Program-made: the position numbers and the translations under genes
DNA from: Leptospira fainei serovar Hurstbridge str. BUT 6
GTDB lineage: Bacteria > Spirochaetota > Leptospiria > Leptospirales > Leptospiraceae
Direction of reading: 5' to 3'
DNA: 64,000 nucleotides
Assembly: GCF_000306235.2 (NCBI RefSeq)
Contig: NZ_AKWZ02000003.1
Span: forward strand, 62,001-126,000
Notes under the pieces: model-generated
What the model saw: the letters and a program-made list of their open reading frames with translations, nothing else
Told to the model about the DNA's origin: nothing
Database searches by the model: none
In this document: piece after piece, positions 8,423 to 16,484 of the stretch
How the letters are laid out: each line of letters begins with the position of its first letter
How positions within the stretch are numbered: position 1 is the stretch's first letter

Positions 8423-8610
8423 GAATACTTCCCCCTACGGAAGTAAAGTGTAGCTTCCATTTCTGAGGCAAGTAAATAATAAGCGAAATTCCACTGATGT
8501 TAAAAAATCGGATAGGACAAGGTTAGAATCGAAAGTATAAGGGAATTCTTCTCGTTAGTATGCTAGTCGATTCTACTGGAAACGATGGAAATTGCCGAAT
8601 TTCCTCCTCC

Positions 8611-9180
8611 TTAACGATGTTCCGACCAAACTCGATTACGTATTCTGCTTAAAGAGACTGGAGTAATTCCTAAATAGGAAGCTATATGATGTTGAGGTAT
8701 TCGTTTGATAATTTCCGGATAATTTCTTACTAGATCCAGATATCTTTCTTCCGGCGTGTCCTTTATTCGAGATAGAAATAATCTTATATAGTTATTGACC
8801 CTTGAAAAAAGAAAATCAATTAAATAATCTTTGAATTCTTCGTGCTTACTATATAGCGTCCATGCGTCGTCTCGATGCAAAGCGATTAGTCGGGAAGGTT
8901 CGATGCTTTCCAGGAAAAAAGGACTCGGCGAAGAGGATCTAATGCTTTCCATTGAGGTTACTGCCTGACATTCGAAGAAAAATTGAAACGTGATTTCCTT
9001 ATCGTTATCGTTAAATCCTGAGCGGAGGCAACCTTGATCAAGGAAGTAAATATATTGCGCCACTTCTCCTTGACGCAGGAGTAACTTTTTTGCAGGAATG
9101 CTTTTTTCTTTGAACATATGTTCATATTTATCCCAATGATCTGCAAAGAAGGGAAAATCCGATTTTATCTTTTCTAACAT
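8611..9180 (-). CDS. Crp/Fnr-family transcriptional regulator
   Basis: 189 residues: an N-terminal cyclic-nucleotide-binding-like beta barrel (about 20-130; KKLLLRQGEVAQYIYFLDQG is the typical opening) and a short C-terminal helix-turn-helix (HHIASYLGITPVSLSRIRN). The effector-binding loop does not match the canonical cAMP-contact sequence, so the ligand is unknown. The start MLEKIKSDF at 9180 was chosen because it aligns with the paralogue at 23158; an upstream ATG would add 13 residues. It shares an almost identical recognition helix with that paralogue. It stands alone between a lipoprotein operon and a divergent large membrane protein, either of which it might control. Confidence 0.85.
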   Translation of the reverse strand: MLEKIKSDFPFFADHWDKYEHMFKEKSIPAKKLLLRQGEVAQYIYFLDQGCLRSGFNDNDKEITFQFFFECQAVTSMESIRSSSPSPFFLESIEPSRLIALHRDDAWTLYSKHEEFKDYLIDFLFSRVNNYIRLFLSRIKDTPEERYLDLVRNYPEIIKRIPQHHIASYLGITPVSLSRIRNRVWSEHR

Positions 9181-9395
9181 ATTAATCGATGCCTGCCGGT
9201 CTTTTAACGACAAAATCAAAGCAAAAGTATTTCCGAAATCATCTATATCGAATTAATTGCAAATCTCAAGCTTAATTAGTGCTTTCTTGTCTATCGATCG
9301 CAGGTTATAAGTTTATTTGCGCCGTAAATTGTCGGTTTGGAATCGCAAGGGTAATCCTACTTGACGAATTCAGAATAATCATCGATCGTTTTTAT

Positions 9396-11369
9396 ATGTT
9401 TCTTCTAAGTCAGGAATCCGGTTCTCCCATTCTAATATGGCCAGAATTTTCGTGGACTCCGGTAATCAACGGGCTAATTTTCTTGGTTTTCCTGATTACC
9501 GCGATCTACTTCGTCCAAAAATCGATTAATCGAAGGAACCAAAACGAAAAATCATTCCAGCAGAAAATTTTAGCGAAGTTACATTTGCACGAATTCAATA
9601 ATAAGGAAGTGAACCTTTTTCATGATTTTTTAGATCGGATTTCGTTTGCGGAATTAAAGCAGCTTGCCGAGGATCCGGCCTGGTATCAAAAATATTTTCT
9701 TCCGGAATTTCTGCCGTTTCTTGCTAATCATAGTAACCTTCCGACCTGGAAGGACGTTTTACTTGTGCAATCGTTGGATCATTTGATTCAGACTTCAAGT
9801 CCTTTGCCGAAGAATAATTTTCAGGCCCTTTTAGCGTCCGATTCGGAAGAAAGTTTTCCGACGATATTGGAAGTTCATGAGATAGATGAGAATTCAATCG
9901 GAAAACAGATTAAGGCAAAGGTTTACACAAAGCAAGGAACACATCCGTTTGCTCTGACAAGATATGAAAAGGTTAAAATATATTTTCGGAATGCGGATAA
10001 AAAATGGTTTCGATCGGATGCAGTATTGATTTCCCAGCAGGATTCGAATATAGTTCTTCAAATCAAGAGCTTGCCCGAACTGGACGAGAAAAAAACGAAA
10101 GAATGGGTGGAAACTCCTAAAGGAGATTCACTGAGTCCGAAAAGTCCGGATGTTTTTCCCGAAGAATACAGAGGCAGCCTTTCACAAATATTAGCCTATT
10201 CAAGCTTACCCCCGAGTGTTTGCGAGCAAATTAAGAATTTAGTGAAAGGATATAAAGATCATCCGGGTTACGTTCGGAATCGGCATAATCCGGAAGATTA
10301 TAAAGTATTAATTCGTTTATACAAAGCTTGTTTCCTGAAATTCCGATCAGACATTTCGGACGTCCCGAAGCCGGTCATACTTTTTTTGTATTTCTTTTTC
10401 TTGGATGAAACAATTCTTTCCGGAAAAAGAATTCAAGAGCTGGAAGTTTCTATTCACGAGCTAAAATCGTCCATCAAAGATCCGGTAGCCCCGGAAATTA
10501 AGCTCGCTCTCCACCTTCTACCCGACTGGTTAAATCTTATCCTTGCCGGAAAGAAGACTCCTTCCAGAAACCAAATGGGTCAATCCTACGATCAGGTTCA
10601 AAAATCCGGTTTGCTTTGGAATAAAGAGCCGGAGGTTAAGAATTTACAAGATAAGGAATACTTATTACATCTTCTCGATTGGGAATTAGAGAACACCTTA
10701 CACGCGGGCTTACTTGGAATATCCTTAAATCCGAGTCAAGCCTATCCAATTTTATCGGAAGACCAGTTTTACGGAGATACGAATTCCAATCTTCTTTTTC
10801 CGAAGAAACTTTTATTTAACGCCGACTTGGTCTTAAAAGTCGATCCAGGTTTATTTTATAGGGAAGTTAGGTCGAATTCTGCCGGAAATACGAATCAGCA
10901 GGATTTGATTCGTAAGGAATTTTTCGCCGATTGTATTCTTTTGCCGTTCTCGGGTAATAGAGGCGTTTTTTGGCAGGATGCTTCGAACGGAAATTTGACG
11001 AATAGTAGGCTTTTTTTCCCGACGATTTTAAATGAAAACGTTACTTTGGCGATCACGAAGGCTATGGGTGAATTTCGTTGGGAAACTGAAAGATCGTTTC
11101 GCGGAAGAAAGTGGAAAGAGCCAATTCCGTCCACGCTAACTTCCGAATATTATGATTATCTGGAGAATTTTCGGAAAAACCCTAATCTGACAATTGATGC
11201 GAAAAAAAGGATCGATCAGCAATGGATAAAAGTAAGGCATAATATAAAGGATATGTTTAGTATCGATTATGCTTACTGGATTCTATTCGAAGGTTCGGGA
11301 AAACCGAGATTAAATAGGACAGCGAGAGAGATCCTGGCTCGATTTATTCCGATTAGCATAGTGCGATAG
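9396..11369 (+). CDS. large membrane-anchored protein of unknown function
   Basis: 657 residues from the ATG at 9396. An in-frame TTG at 9279 would add 39 residues with no support. One transmembrane helix near residues 20-40 (VINGLIFLVFLITAIYFV) is followed by a large soluble part of mixed helices. Residues about 150-230 include a beta-rich segment (GKQIKAKVYTKQGTHPFALT, then RYEKVKIYFRN) that faintly recalls PilZ/YcgR-type proteins, but no PilZ RxxxR signature is seen, so this is only a suggestion. The middle has long helical repeats without a known fold. It is divergent from the Crp/Fnr gene and convergent with the MarR-GNAT gene. Not recognised beyond this. Confidence 0.7.
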   Translation: MFLLSQESGSPILIWPEFSWTPVINGLIFLVFLITAIYFVQKSINRRNQNEKSFQQKILAKLHLHEFNNKEVNLFHDFLDRISFAELKQLAEDPAWYQKYFLPEFLPFLANHSNLPTWKDVLLVQSLDHLIQTSSPLPKNNFQALLASDSEESFPTILEVHEIDENSIGKQIKAKVYTKQGTHPFALTRYEKVKIYFRNADKKWFRSDAVLISQQDSNIVLQIKSLPELDEKKTKEWVETPKGDSLSPKSPDVFPEEYRGSLSQILAYSSLPPSVCEQIKNLVKGYKDHPGYVRNRHNPEDYKVLIRLYKACFLKFRSDISDVPKPVILFLYFFFLDETILSGKRIQELEVSIHELKSSIKDPVAPEIKLALHLLPDWLNLILAGKKTPSRNQMGQSYDQVQKSGLLWNKEPEVKNLQDKEYLLHLLDWELENTLHAGLLGISLNPSQAYPILSEDQFYGDTNSNLLFPKKLLFNADLVLKVDPGLFYREVRSNSAGNTNQQDLIRKEFFADCILLPFSGNRGVFWQDASNGNLTNSRLFFPTILNENVTLAITKAMGEFRWETERSFRGRKWKEPIPSTLTSEYYDYLENFRKNPNLTIDAKKRIDQQWIKVRHNIKDMFSIDYAYWILFEGSGKPRLNRTAREILARFIPISIVR

Positions 11370-11398
11370 AGAGGATCTTGCACGAGCGATTTGATTTT

Positions 11399-12298
11399 TC
11401 ATAAATACAGTTCCCATTTTTCTTCGATCAATCCGGTATTCCAATTATCATTCCGTTTCGATTCCGTACATACGAAATGAAATCGCTTATAAAGATTGCG
11501 TGCGGCGTGAAGGTGATTCAACGTCCATAGCGATATTTGAGAGTAATGATTTTGACCGTATTCAATAGCTTTAGAAAGTAGATTCTTTCCGATGCCAAGG
11601 TTTCTATACTTAGGTTCCGTATAAAGCCATCGAATCTGGCCCTTCTCTCTGCCGACCTGTAGCAAAGCGACGGCGCCTACGAGTTGATGATTGCATTCCG
11701 CAATCCAGATTTTATCCAAGGAGGATCGGTTTTTTAAGTAGTCTGATATTCCCTGAATCACATATTCTTCGAAAGACTCATTAAAATCGAATTCGTTCGC
11801 ATAGAGAATCGCGTGTCGATAAATGATATAACCTAAATCGCCGATATTTTTTTCTCTTATGGAGACCGCCATTTCGGTTTGCGAGAGAATTTTCCTGATC
11901 GTATCCATCGAGGACACAAGATTACTCCTATCCGTATCCGAACAATATGCAATCATATCAGAGATTTCCCGCCTGGAAGCTTTGTTTAACTGAGACAAAG
12001 CCTGCTTTCCTCTTTTTGTTAGATGTAAGTTTAGAATTCTTGAATCTAATTTATTTTTCGTTCTTGTGATTAGGCCGTTTTGCTCGAACTTTTTCAGCGT
12101 TCTGCTTAGATACCCTTTGTCAATATCGAGTAAATTGGCTAATTGACTGGCTGTGCATTGGCTTTCCTGACCGATTTCGAATATTAAGCGCGCTTCAGTT
12201 AAAGAATACTTGCTATCGAGAAAGCGAGTATTCAGTAACCCTAAAGCGTTCGTATAATATCGATTAAAATCTCGGATTATATCGATATATTGTTCCAT
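11399..12298 (-). CDS. MarR-family regulator fused to a GNAT acetyltransferase
   Basis: 299 residues in two parts. Residues 1-140 are a MarR winged helix (ASQLANLLDIDKGYLSRTLK, then a wing with DSRILNLHLTKRG). Residues 150-299 are a GNAT domain with the acetyl-CoA-binding signature RNLGIGKNLLSKAI and the usual late strand (SLWTLNHLHAARNLYKRFHF). Fused MarR-GNAT proteins are known in other bacteria; the acetyltransferase may modify a small molecule or protein while the MarR part controls expression. A palindrome at 12338-12356, 40 nt upstream of the start, is a likely autoregulatory operator. The acceptor substrate is unknown. Confidence 0.9.
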   Translation of the reverse strand: MEQYIDIIRDFNRYYTNALGLLNTRFLDSKYSLTEARLIFEIGQESQCTASQLANLLDIDKGYLSRTLKKFEQNGLITRTKNKLDSRILNLHLTKRGKQALSQLNKASRREISDMIAYCSDTDRSNLVSSMDTIRKILSQTEMAVSIREKNIGDLGYIIYRHAILYANEFDFNESFEEYVIQGISDYLKNRSSLDKIWIAECNHQLVGAVALLQVGREKGQIRWLYTEPKYRNLGIGKNLLSKAIEYGQNHYSQISLWTLNHLHAARNLYKRFHFVCTESKRNDNWNTGLIEEKWELYL

Positions 12299-12337
12299 AC
12301 GACTGCTACCACTAACGAAAAATTATTCTATCAAATA

Positions 12338-12356
12338 TAGTTGCTAAAAGCAACTA
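12338..12356. promoter_or_regulatory. probable MarR operator
   Basis: Perfect 8-bp inverted repeat TAGTTGCT-AAA-AGCAACTA, 40 nt upstream of the MarR-GNAT start. The size and sequence fit MarR dimer sites, which commonly read as GTTGC/GCAAC half-sites. Binding by this protein is inferred from position only. Confidence 0.6.
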
Positions 12357-13055
12357 AAAAGAAAATAAAATCCGCGATATAAGTGGATAGAACGCGAATG
12401 ATTCTCTTTGAAAAACGGTCGATTCGTCAGTTGGAGTATATTTAATGCCGATCATTTTCCCTGACATCGATTGGAATTTCCACAGTTCGGCAAAAGTAAA
12501 TAAGGTGCCCTGTTTCTAAAAAACCGCCGGTTCACCCTGAAAAATCTGCCAGTCACTTCATTGTTATAATAGGATCTATCGACATATGGACAATGTTGTC
12601 TTTCTTTGCGGAATTAGGATCGGCACAAACGGAGATAGGCTTCATTTTATTATGGGGCTGCGGATCCGAGTTATCGCCTCGCCATCGGAAGGATTCGCGA
12701 GCTCCTGGATTGGTTAGCCAAACAGCAGGCGGTTCGCCCGGTTTAGACGAATCCTACTTTGAAAATGATATTATACTTAATCTTTACAATGCATTCTAAA
12801 ATTATAAATAATATTTTTGAATAGATAGATGTAGAACTCCGTATATCTGGACCGGCAAGAGCGTCAGAATTTTCTGATTCGTCCATAAGTGGATTCTTTT
12901 CGGAGACTCTATCGGAAGTGTACTAGATTTTTTCTGCAGTAGTCATTCGGGTCTGGTCAAAGAAAAGGGAAGAATTCTTCGTTTCGGATTCGATTCGTTT
13001 TATGCTGCAAAAATGATTTGCTTTTGCGGTTCTTTCTATCAACATCGTTGTTTTT
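12357..13055. other. long intergenic region with a possible gene relic
   Basis: About 700 nt without a supported gene. Positions 12639-12746 hold a stop-bounded open frame whose last residues (YRLAIGRIRELLDWLAKQ) look like a real amphipathic helix at a protein C-terminus and are more GC-rich than the surroundings. No start or ribosome binding site precedes it, so it may be the tail of a decayed gene. A 68-codon frame starting at 12593 overlaps it in another frame and looks spurious. The OsmC promoter should be near the right end. Confidence 0.35.
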
Positions 13056-13448
13056 ATGAGCGATGTCGAAGTAAAGATAACTAGCACTCCGGAAAATTAT
13101 AAAACGATTCTTAAGACTTACCTACATGAGTTGATCGCGGATGAATCCAAAGAAAACGGAGGCCAGGGGCTGGGTCCTTCTCCACACGAATATCTGCTTC
13201 TTGCCTTAGGTGCCTGTACGAGTATCACCTTACGAATGTATGCAGAGATAAAGAAAATGGATCTTCAGAATGTTTCAGTCGAACTGAACCTGACTAAAGG
13301 GAAGGATCATACTGAAATTGAACGTATCGTTACTGTGCAAGGTAATTTGAGCGAAAAAGAGCGGGAAAGGCTATTACATGCGGCAAACGCTTGTCCAATA
13401 CATAAGGTGCTAACATCTCCGATTCAGATTGATACAAAACTTGCTTGA
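13056..13448 (+). CDS. OsmC-family peroxide-reductase-like protein
   Basis: 130 residues with the OsmC fold. Both redox cysteines are present: one in LLALGACTSITLRMYA and one in AANACPIHKVLTSP. OsmC/Ohr proteins reduce organic hydroperoxides with dithiol partners such as lipoyl proteins. Its length and the EIKKM/LTKGK insertion suggest the general OsmC subgroup rather than classical Ohr. The ATG at 13056 has no clear ribosome binding site, so the start is moderately sure. It is followed after 12 nt by a small iron-sulphur protein gene, which together suggest a redox pair. Confidence 0.85.
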   Translation: MSDVEVKITSTPENYKTILKTYLHELIADESKENGGQGLGPSPHEYLLLALGACTSITLRMYAEIKKMDLQNVSVELNLTKGKDHTEIERIVTVQGNLSEKERERLLHAANACPIHKVLTSPIQIDTKLA

Positions 13449-13460
13449 GGGAAAATCTTG

Positions 13461-13676
13461 ATGAAAGACATTACAAAAAAATATAATAACGGGGAAATTA
13501 CCGTGGTCTGGAAACCCGGGATTTGCGTTCATTCAGGAATTTGTTTTCGCGGGTTGCCGGACGTCTTTGATCCAAGGAAATCCCCCTGGATTACACTCGA
13601 GGGAACTCTTTCCACGGATATCGTCGCACAAGTGCAGAAATGTCCGTCCGGAGCGCTTAGCATTGAACATACCTGA
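13461..13676 (+). CDS. YjdI-like (4Fe-4S) mono-cluster ferredoxin
   Basis: 71 residues. The cysteines are arranged as in the YjdI/Fer4_19 family: C-x5-C (GICVHSGICFRGLP) and CPSGAL near the end, with the WKPGIC opening typical of that group. These proteins are predicted to carry an iron-sulphur cluster, but their electron partners are poorly known. ATG at 13461 follows GAGG with a 10-nt spacer; a TTG at 13458 is a less likely start. It sits 12 nt after the OsmC gene on the same strand. YjdI-like genes commonly neighbour OsmC or GNAT genes, as seen here. Confidence 0.8.
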   Translation: MKDITKKYNNGEITVVWKPGICVHSGICFRGLPDVFDPRKSPWITLEGTLSTDIVAQVQKCPSGALSIEHT

Positions 13677-13682
13677 AACTTT

Positions 13683-13718
13683 TTGAATCGGTATTATCGA
13701 AGCGATTCAATTTCTTTT
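13683..13718 (+). terminator. probable rho-independent terminator
   Basis: Stem TTGAATCG (13683-13690) with CGATTCAA (13703-13710), 12-nt loop, then TTTCTTTT. It lies 6 nt after the stop of the YjdI-like gene. The stem is short for a terminator, so the call is moderate. Confidence 0.5.
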
Positions 13719-13860
13719 CGATGATAGTTGATTCGTTTATTCGATTCTGTAGAAATCAAACGTTTCGTGTGAATTTGTTCGCTATGGAGAGAACAGCTTT
13801 CGGCTTCGAAGAATCCATTCCTTGCGAGACGTTCGGAAGCCGATTCGCAAACTTTCGCAT

Positions 13861-14358
13861 TCATCGTATCGCATATAGATCGTATGCAACGTATCCTCCT
13901 TTGCCTCCTTTAATGGCCGAAACTTTTCCGACGGCTTGTATCTGATTTAGCCAGAGGTAATTTTCATGAGCCGTTTGGAACGTCGGCGCGATAACGAAAT
14001 ACATATCCTTGGGGGTTAACGTTTCTCCCTGCGACATTCGTTCAAAATTTCCCCGTGATATTCGGATGATTCCATTATAAGACACGAATATAGCGGCCTC
14101 ATCGTTCGTTACTATGGTTACCCGAGCGTCGACACGCATCGTTCCGTCCGGACAAATACGTAGCCAATCAGCCGTTGGCTGAACGATTGTCCCGGAAATT
14201 TTCGGGCCGTGAACCCGACCGTCCGAGCTCGATCTATGAATTCGGAGACTTGAATCGATTAAGTGTGGAGCGCCGGCTCCGGGCACATGCATCGACATGA
14301 GATAATCCGTTTCAATGTTCGTATCTCGAGCAGATTCTAAAATTTGTTCTTCCTGCAT
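13861..14358 (-). CDS. DUF3237-family protein
   Basis: 165 residues, one DUF3237 domain (beta-barrel-like; ISGTIVQPTADWLRICPDGT and TPKDMYFVIAPTFQTAHENY are characteristic). Members are small cytoplasmic proteins of unknown function, often beside oxidoreductases or stress genes. The start was set at 14358 because GGAG lies 7 nt upstream; a longer frame reaching to 14484 would overlap the previous gene and begin with an odd Arg-rich stretch. It is the last gene of a TetR, zinc-ribbon, DUF3237 unit, 19 nt behind the zinc-ribbon gene. Confidence 0.75.
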   Translation of the reverse strand: MQEEQILESARDTNIETDYLMSMHVPGAGAPHLIDSSLRIHRSSSDGRVHGPKISGTIVQPTADWLRICPDGTMRVDARVTIVTNDEAAIFVSYNGIIRISRGNFERMSQGETLTPKDMYFVIAPTFQTAHENYLWLNQIQAVGKVSAIKGGKGGYVAYDLYAIR

Positions 14359-14377
14359 ACCATTACTCCTTCGCCTT

Positions 14378-14635
14378 CTAAACGCCCAATCCCTTCCAGG
14401 CCGGTTGGTTCTTGAGAATATCTCTAGCCATTCTGATTGAAGCTTCCTCCGTGATTCCTTGCGTTTCCTCGAATTGCTTTGCATTCATTGCAAGAATTAC
14501 TCGGAAGGGAAGAAGTTTGCCGGTTTGATCCGTACAGTATCTGCAATAGATCTGTGACGGATCCCCTAAGGCAAAGTCTTCCTTATTTTCAAGAGGCATC
14601 CCGCAGGATGCACATGATTTACATTTCTCACTCAT
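14378..14635 (-). CDS. small zinc-ribbon protein
   Basis: 85 residues. Two Cys pairs (CASCGMPL and YCRYC) form a putative zinc ribbon at the N-terminus, followed by a helical tail. This layout matches a putative zinc-ribbon family found beside TetR regulators and small enzymes. A structural metal site is likely; the partner is unknown. It lies 29 nt after the TetR gene and 19 nt before the DUF3237 gene, so the three are probably one transcript controlled by the palindromes upstream of the TetR gene. Confidence 0.75.
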   Translation of the reverse strand: MSEKCKSCASCGMPLENKEDFALGDPSQIYCRYCTDQTGKLLPFRVILAMNAKQFEETQGITEEASIRMARDILKNQPAWKGLGV

Positions 14636-14664
14636 CGTTTTTCTCCGTACTCGCGTAAACGAGT

Positions 14665-15255
14665 CTACTTTATATAAATTAATTCTAGAAAATGTTTGAG
14701 TAGATAGCTGCCTTTCTCTTTTAGGATGGGGGGCTTCCTACCTAGATGCTCCCGATTTACGATATAATAATGAAGTAGCGACATCCAGGTATTGAATAAG
14801 AGCGGCCGCTCCATTTTTTTAATCTCTCCGCATCGCATAAGCGGCTCAGCCGCAATATACAATTTATTTGAAACAGCCGCATTTAACATAAAAATCGTTC
14901 CCTTTACCATTTCCGGTAAAGAGTGCATTTCGGTGAGTAAGCGGTAATAAAAGTCTTCGAATTCGGTTAACACTTTGATATGCGCCGTTAGTATTCCTTT
15001 GATTCCAAATTCTTTCTCTAAGTTGGCTTTGAGTTCTCCCGAAAGCGCGCGGCCAAAATCGTCGATTACCGCGAAGATTAAATCTTCGCGGACCGGAAAA
15101 TGAAGAAAAACGGTACCGTGCGAAATCCGCAGTGTCTTCGCGATGTTTGCCGTAGTAGTGGCCGAAATCCCTTCCTTAGCGAATAGCTTCCGGGAGGTTT
15201 CGATCAGGTTATGCCTGGTTTTTTCCTTTTGTTCGTGTCGGCTCAGAGGAATCAT
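14665..15255 (-). CDS. TetR/AcrR-family transcriptional regulator
   Basis: 196 residues. The N-terminal helix-turn-helix is clear (SRKLFAKEGISATTTANIAK, then LRISHGTVFLHFPVREDLI). The C-terminal ligand domain has no recognisable signature. Two tandem palindromes sit 6 nt upstream of its start codon (15261-15290), strongly suggesting autorepression of this three-gene unit. The ABC exporter operon upstream runs in the same direction, so read-through or joint control is possible. The inducing ligand is unknown. Confidence 0.9.
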   Translation of the reverse strand: MIPLSRHEQKEKTRHNLIETSRKLFAKEGISATTTANIAKTLRISHGTVFLHFPVREDLIFAVIDDFGRALSGELKANLEKEFGIKGILTAHIKVLTEFEDFYYRLLTEMHSLPEMVKGTIFMLNAAVSNKLYIAAEPLMRCGEIKKMERPLLFNTWMSLLHYYIVNREHLGRKPPILKEKGSYLLKHFLELIYIK

Positions 15256-15608
15256 TTCGATGAGTATTTACTCACTGAGTATTTACTCAGTCAACTAATA
15301 AATTTCTCGCCGATCAGAAATTGAATGTGCAAAGGGTCGGAAAGGTCGTCATTTATGGGAGAGAGAGATGCGAGCCACATAAATGTGTAAAGCTTTGGCT
15401 GCCAATTCGGCATTTTGAAATTTCTTGCTTAGAAAAAGGAAGGATGACTGAGCGGTTTCCGTTCTCTATAAGTGAGATTTTGGGATGGACTACTTATTGG
15501 AGGATGAAAAACGGATGTCCTCGCGGAGCTTGCTGTCGCGGGTGATCCCGAGATTAACATCTCCAGCTAAACCGGTCGGTTCTTTACGCAAAATTTTGGC
15601 CTCAGTCT
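15256..15608. other. intergenic region after the exporter operon
   Basis: Contains the tandem TetR-type palindromes (separate entry) and the promoter for the TetR unit. A 74-codon frame at 15321 lacks a ribosome binding site and recognisable features. No clear terminator for the exporter operon was seen. Confidence 0.45.
15261..15290. promoter_or_regulatory. tandem TetR operator palindromes
   Basis: Two head-to-tail copies of the palindrome GAGTA-TT-TACTC, at 15262-15273 and 15278-15289. The first is extended by TG.../...CA-like flanks to 14 bp and the second by CT/AG to 16 bp. The copies are spaced 16 bp centre to centre and lie 6-35 nt upstream of the TetR start codon. Identical duplicated palindromes at a TetR gene are very likely its own operator. 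Confidence 0.75.
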
Positions 15609-16481
15609 TCACTCGACAGTCACTCCTTCACGAATCTCTTCATTCGGATATAGAATAACTTCATCTCCTTCCTTTAAACCGCTCAGTAAAAGGGACGATT
15701 TTCCGCTCCGTGCGGCTATTTTGACATGCACTTTTTTAGCCTTTCCTTTAAAGACTTGAAAGACAGTCCAATCTTCGCCGTCTCTAAAGAGAGCTGCGCT
15801 AGGAAGGATCAGTACGTTTTCCTTTCGGAAAGAAATAATTTTAGCTTTGATTTGAAACGAATCCCCCATTTCCGGAGGGGCAGTGAAGTCTATAATTGTT
15901 CGGACTCTTTGTTCTTCTACGCCTAATGAAGAAATCTTAGTGAATGCCGAAGGCTCGATTAGTCTTACCTTTCCCGGAATCGAATCTCCTCCCCATCCGT
16001 TTATTTGGACCGGATCTCCGGGATGCACATGCACACTGTCTTGCGTTAAAAGTTCGCATGAAATTTCTAAATTCTTCGTATTACCGATATCTAAAATAGG
16101 AGCGCCCATTGTGATGGGGCCTTCGCTTTCCCTTTGGATGGCTAAAATCGTTCCCGAAATCGGCGATTGAACTTTTCTGTCGTAATCCCATTTAACGATC
16201 GCGACAGTTTCCCCTTTTGCGACGGTATCGCCTACATGTTTATCGACTCTTTGAAGAATTCCAGTTACGGGAGAATAGAGACTGAATTTTTCCTTTACTC
16301 GAGTCGTTCCTTCTTCTTCCACGATTTGTTCGTAGTTGCCCCGGATAACTGAAGCTTTCTCCGAAACGATCGCCTTCGGTCTCAAAAAAGACCATACTAT
16401 AACGAGCAGTAAAATAACTCCAAGAGCGATCCTGATTTTTTTATTATGATAGATTGATAAGGCTGTTTCAGTTATATTCAT
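15609..16481 (-). CDS. HlyD/RND-type membrane-fusion protein of an ABC exporter
   Basis: 290 residues: a single N-terminal membrane anchor (about 18-33, IALGVILLLVIVW), then a lipoyl-like/biotinyl domain (YSPVTGILQRVDKHVGDTVA, with its second half near KVQSPISGTILAI), a short beta barrel and a membrane-proximal domain. The coiled-coil hairpin between the lipoyl halves is almost absent, as in MacA-like proteins that have lost the hairpin or in DevB-like adaptors. It is the last gene of the exporter operon, 3 nt after the permease, and would link the inner-membrane pump to an outer-membrane channel not seen here. Confidence 0.85.
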   Translation of the reverse strand: MNITETALSIYHNKKIRIALGVILLLVIVWSFLRPKAIVSEKASVIRGNYEQIVEEEGTTRVKEKFSLYSPVTGILQRVDKHVGDTVAKGETVAIVKWDYDRKVQSPISGTILAIQRESEGPITMGAPILDIGNTKNLEISCELLTQDSVHVHPGDPVQINGWGGDSIPGKVRLIEPSAFTKISSLGVEEQRVRTIIDFTAPPEMGDSFQIKAKIISFRKENVLILPSAALFRDGEDWTVFQVFKGKAKKVHVKIAARSGKSSLLLSGLKEGDEVILYPNEEIREGVTVE

Positions 16482-16484
16482 GAA

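Noticed and set aside
15321..15545. A 74-codon + strand frame after the exporter operon.
   Set aside because: No ribosome binding site, composition unlike a protein, and it starts inside the promoter region of the TetR unit.
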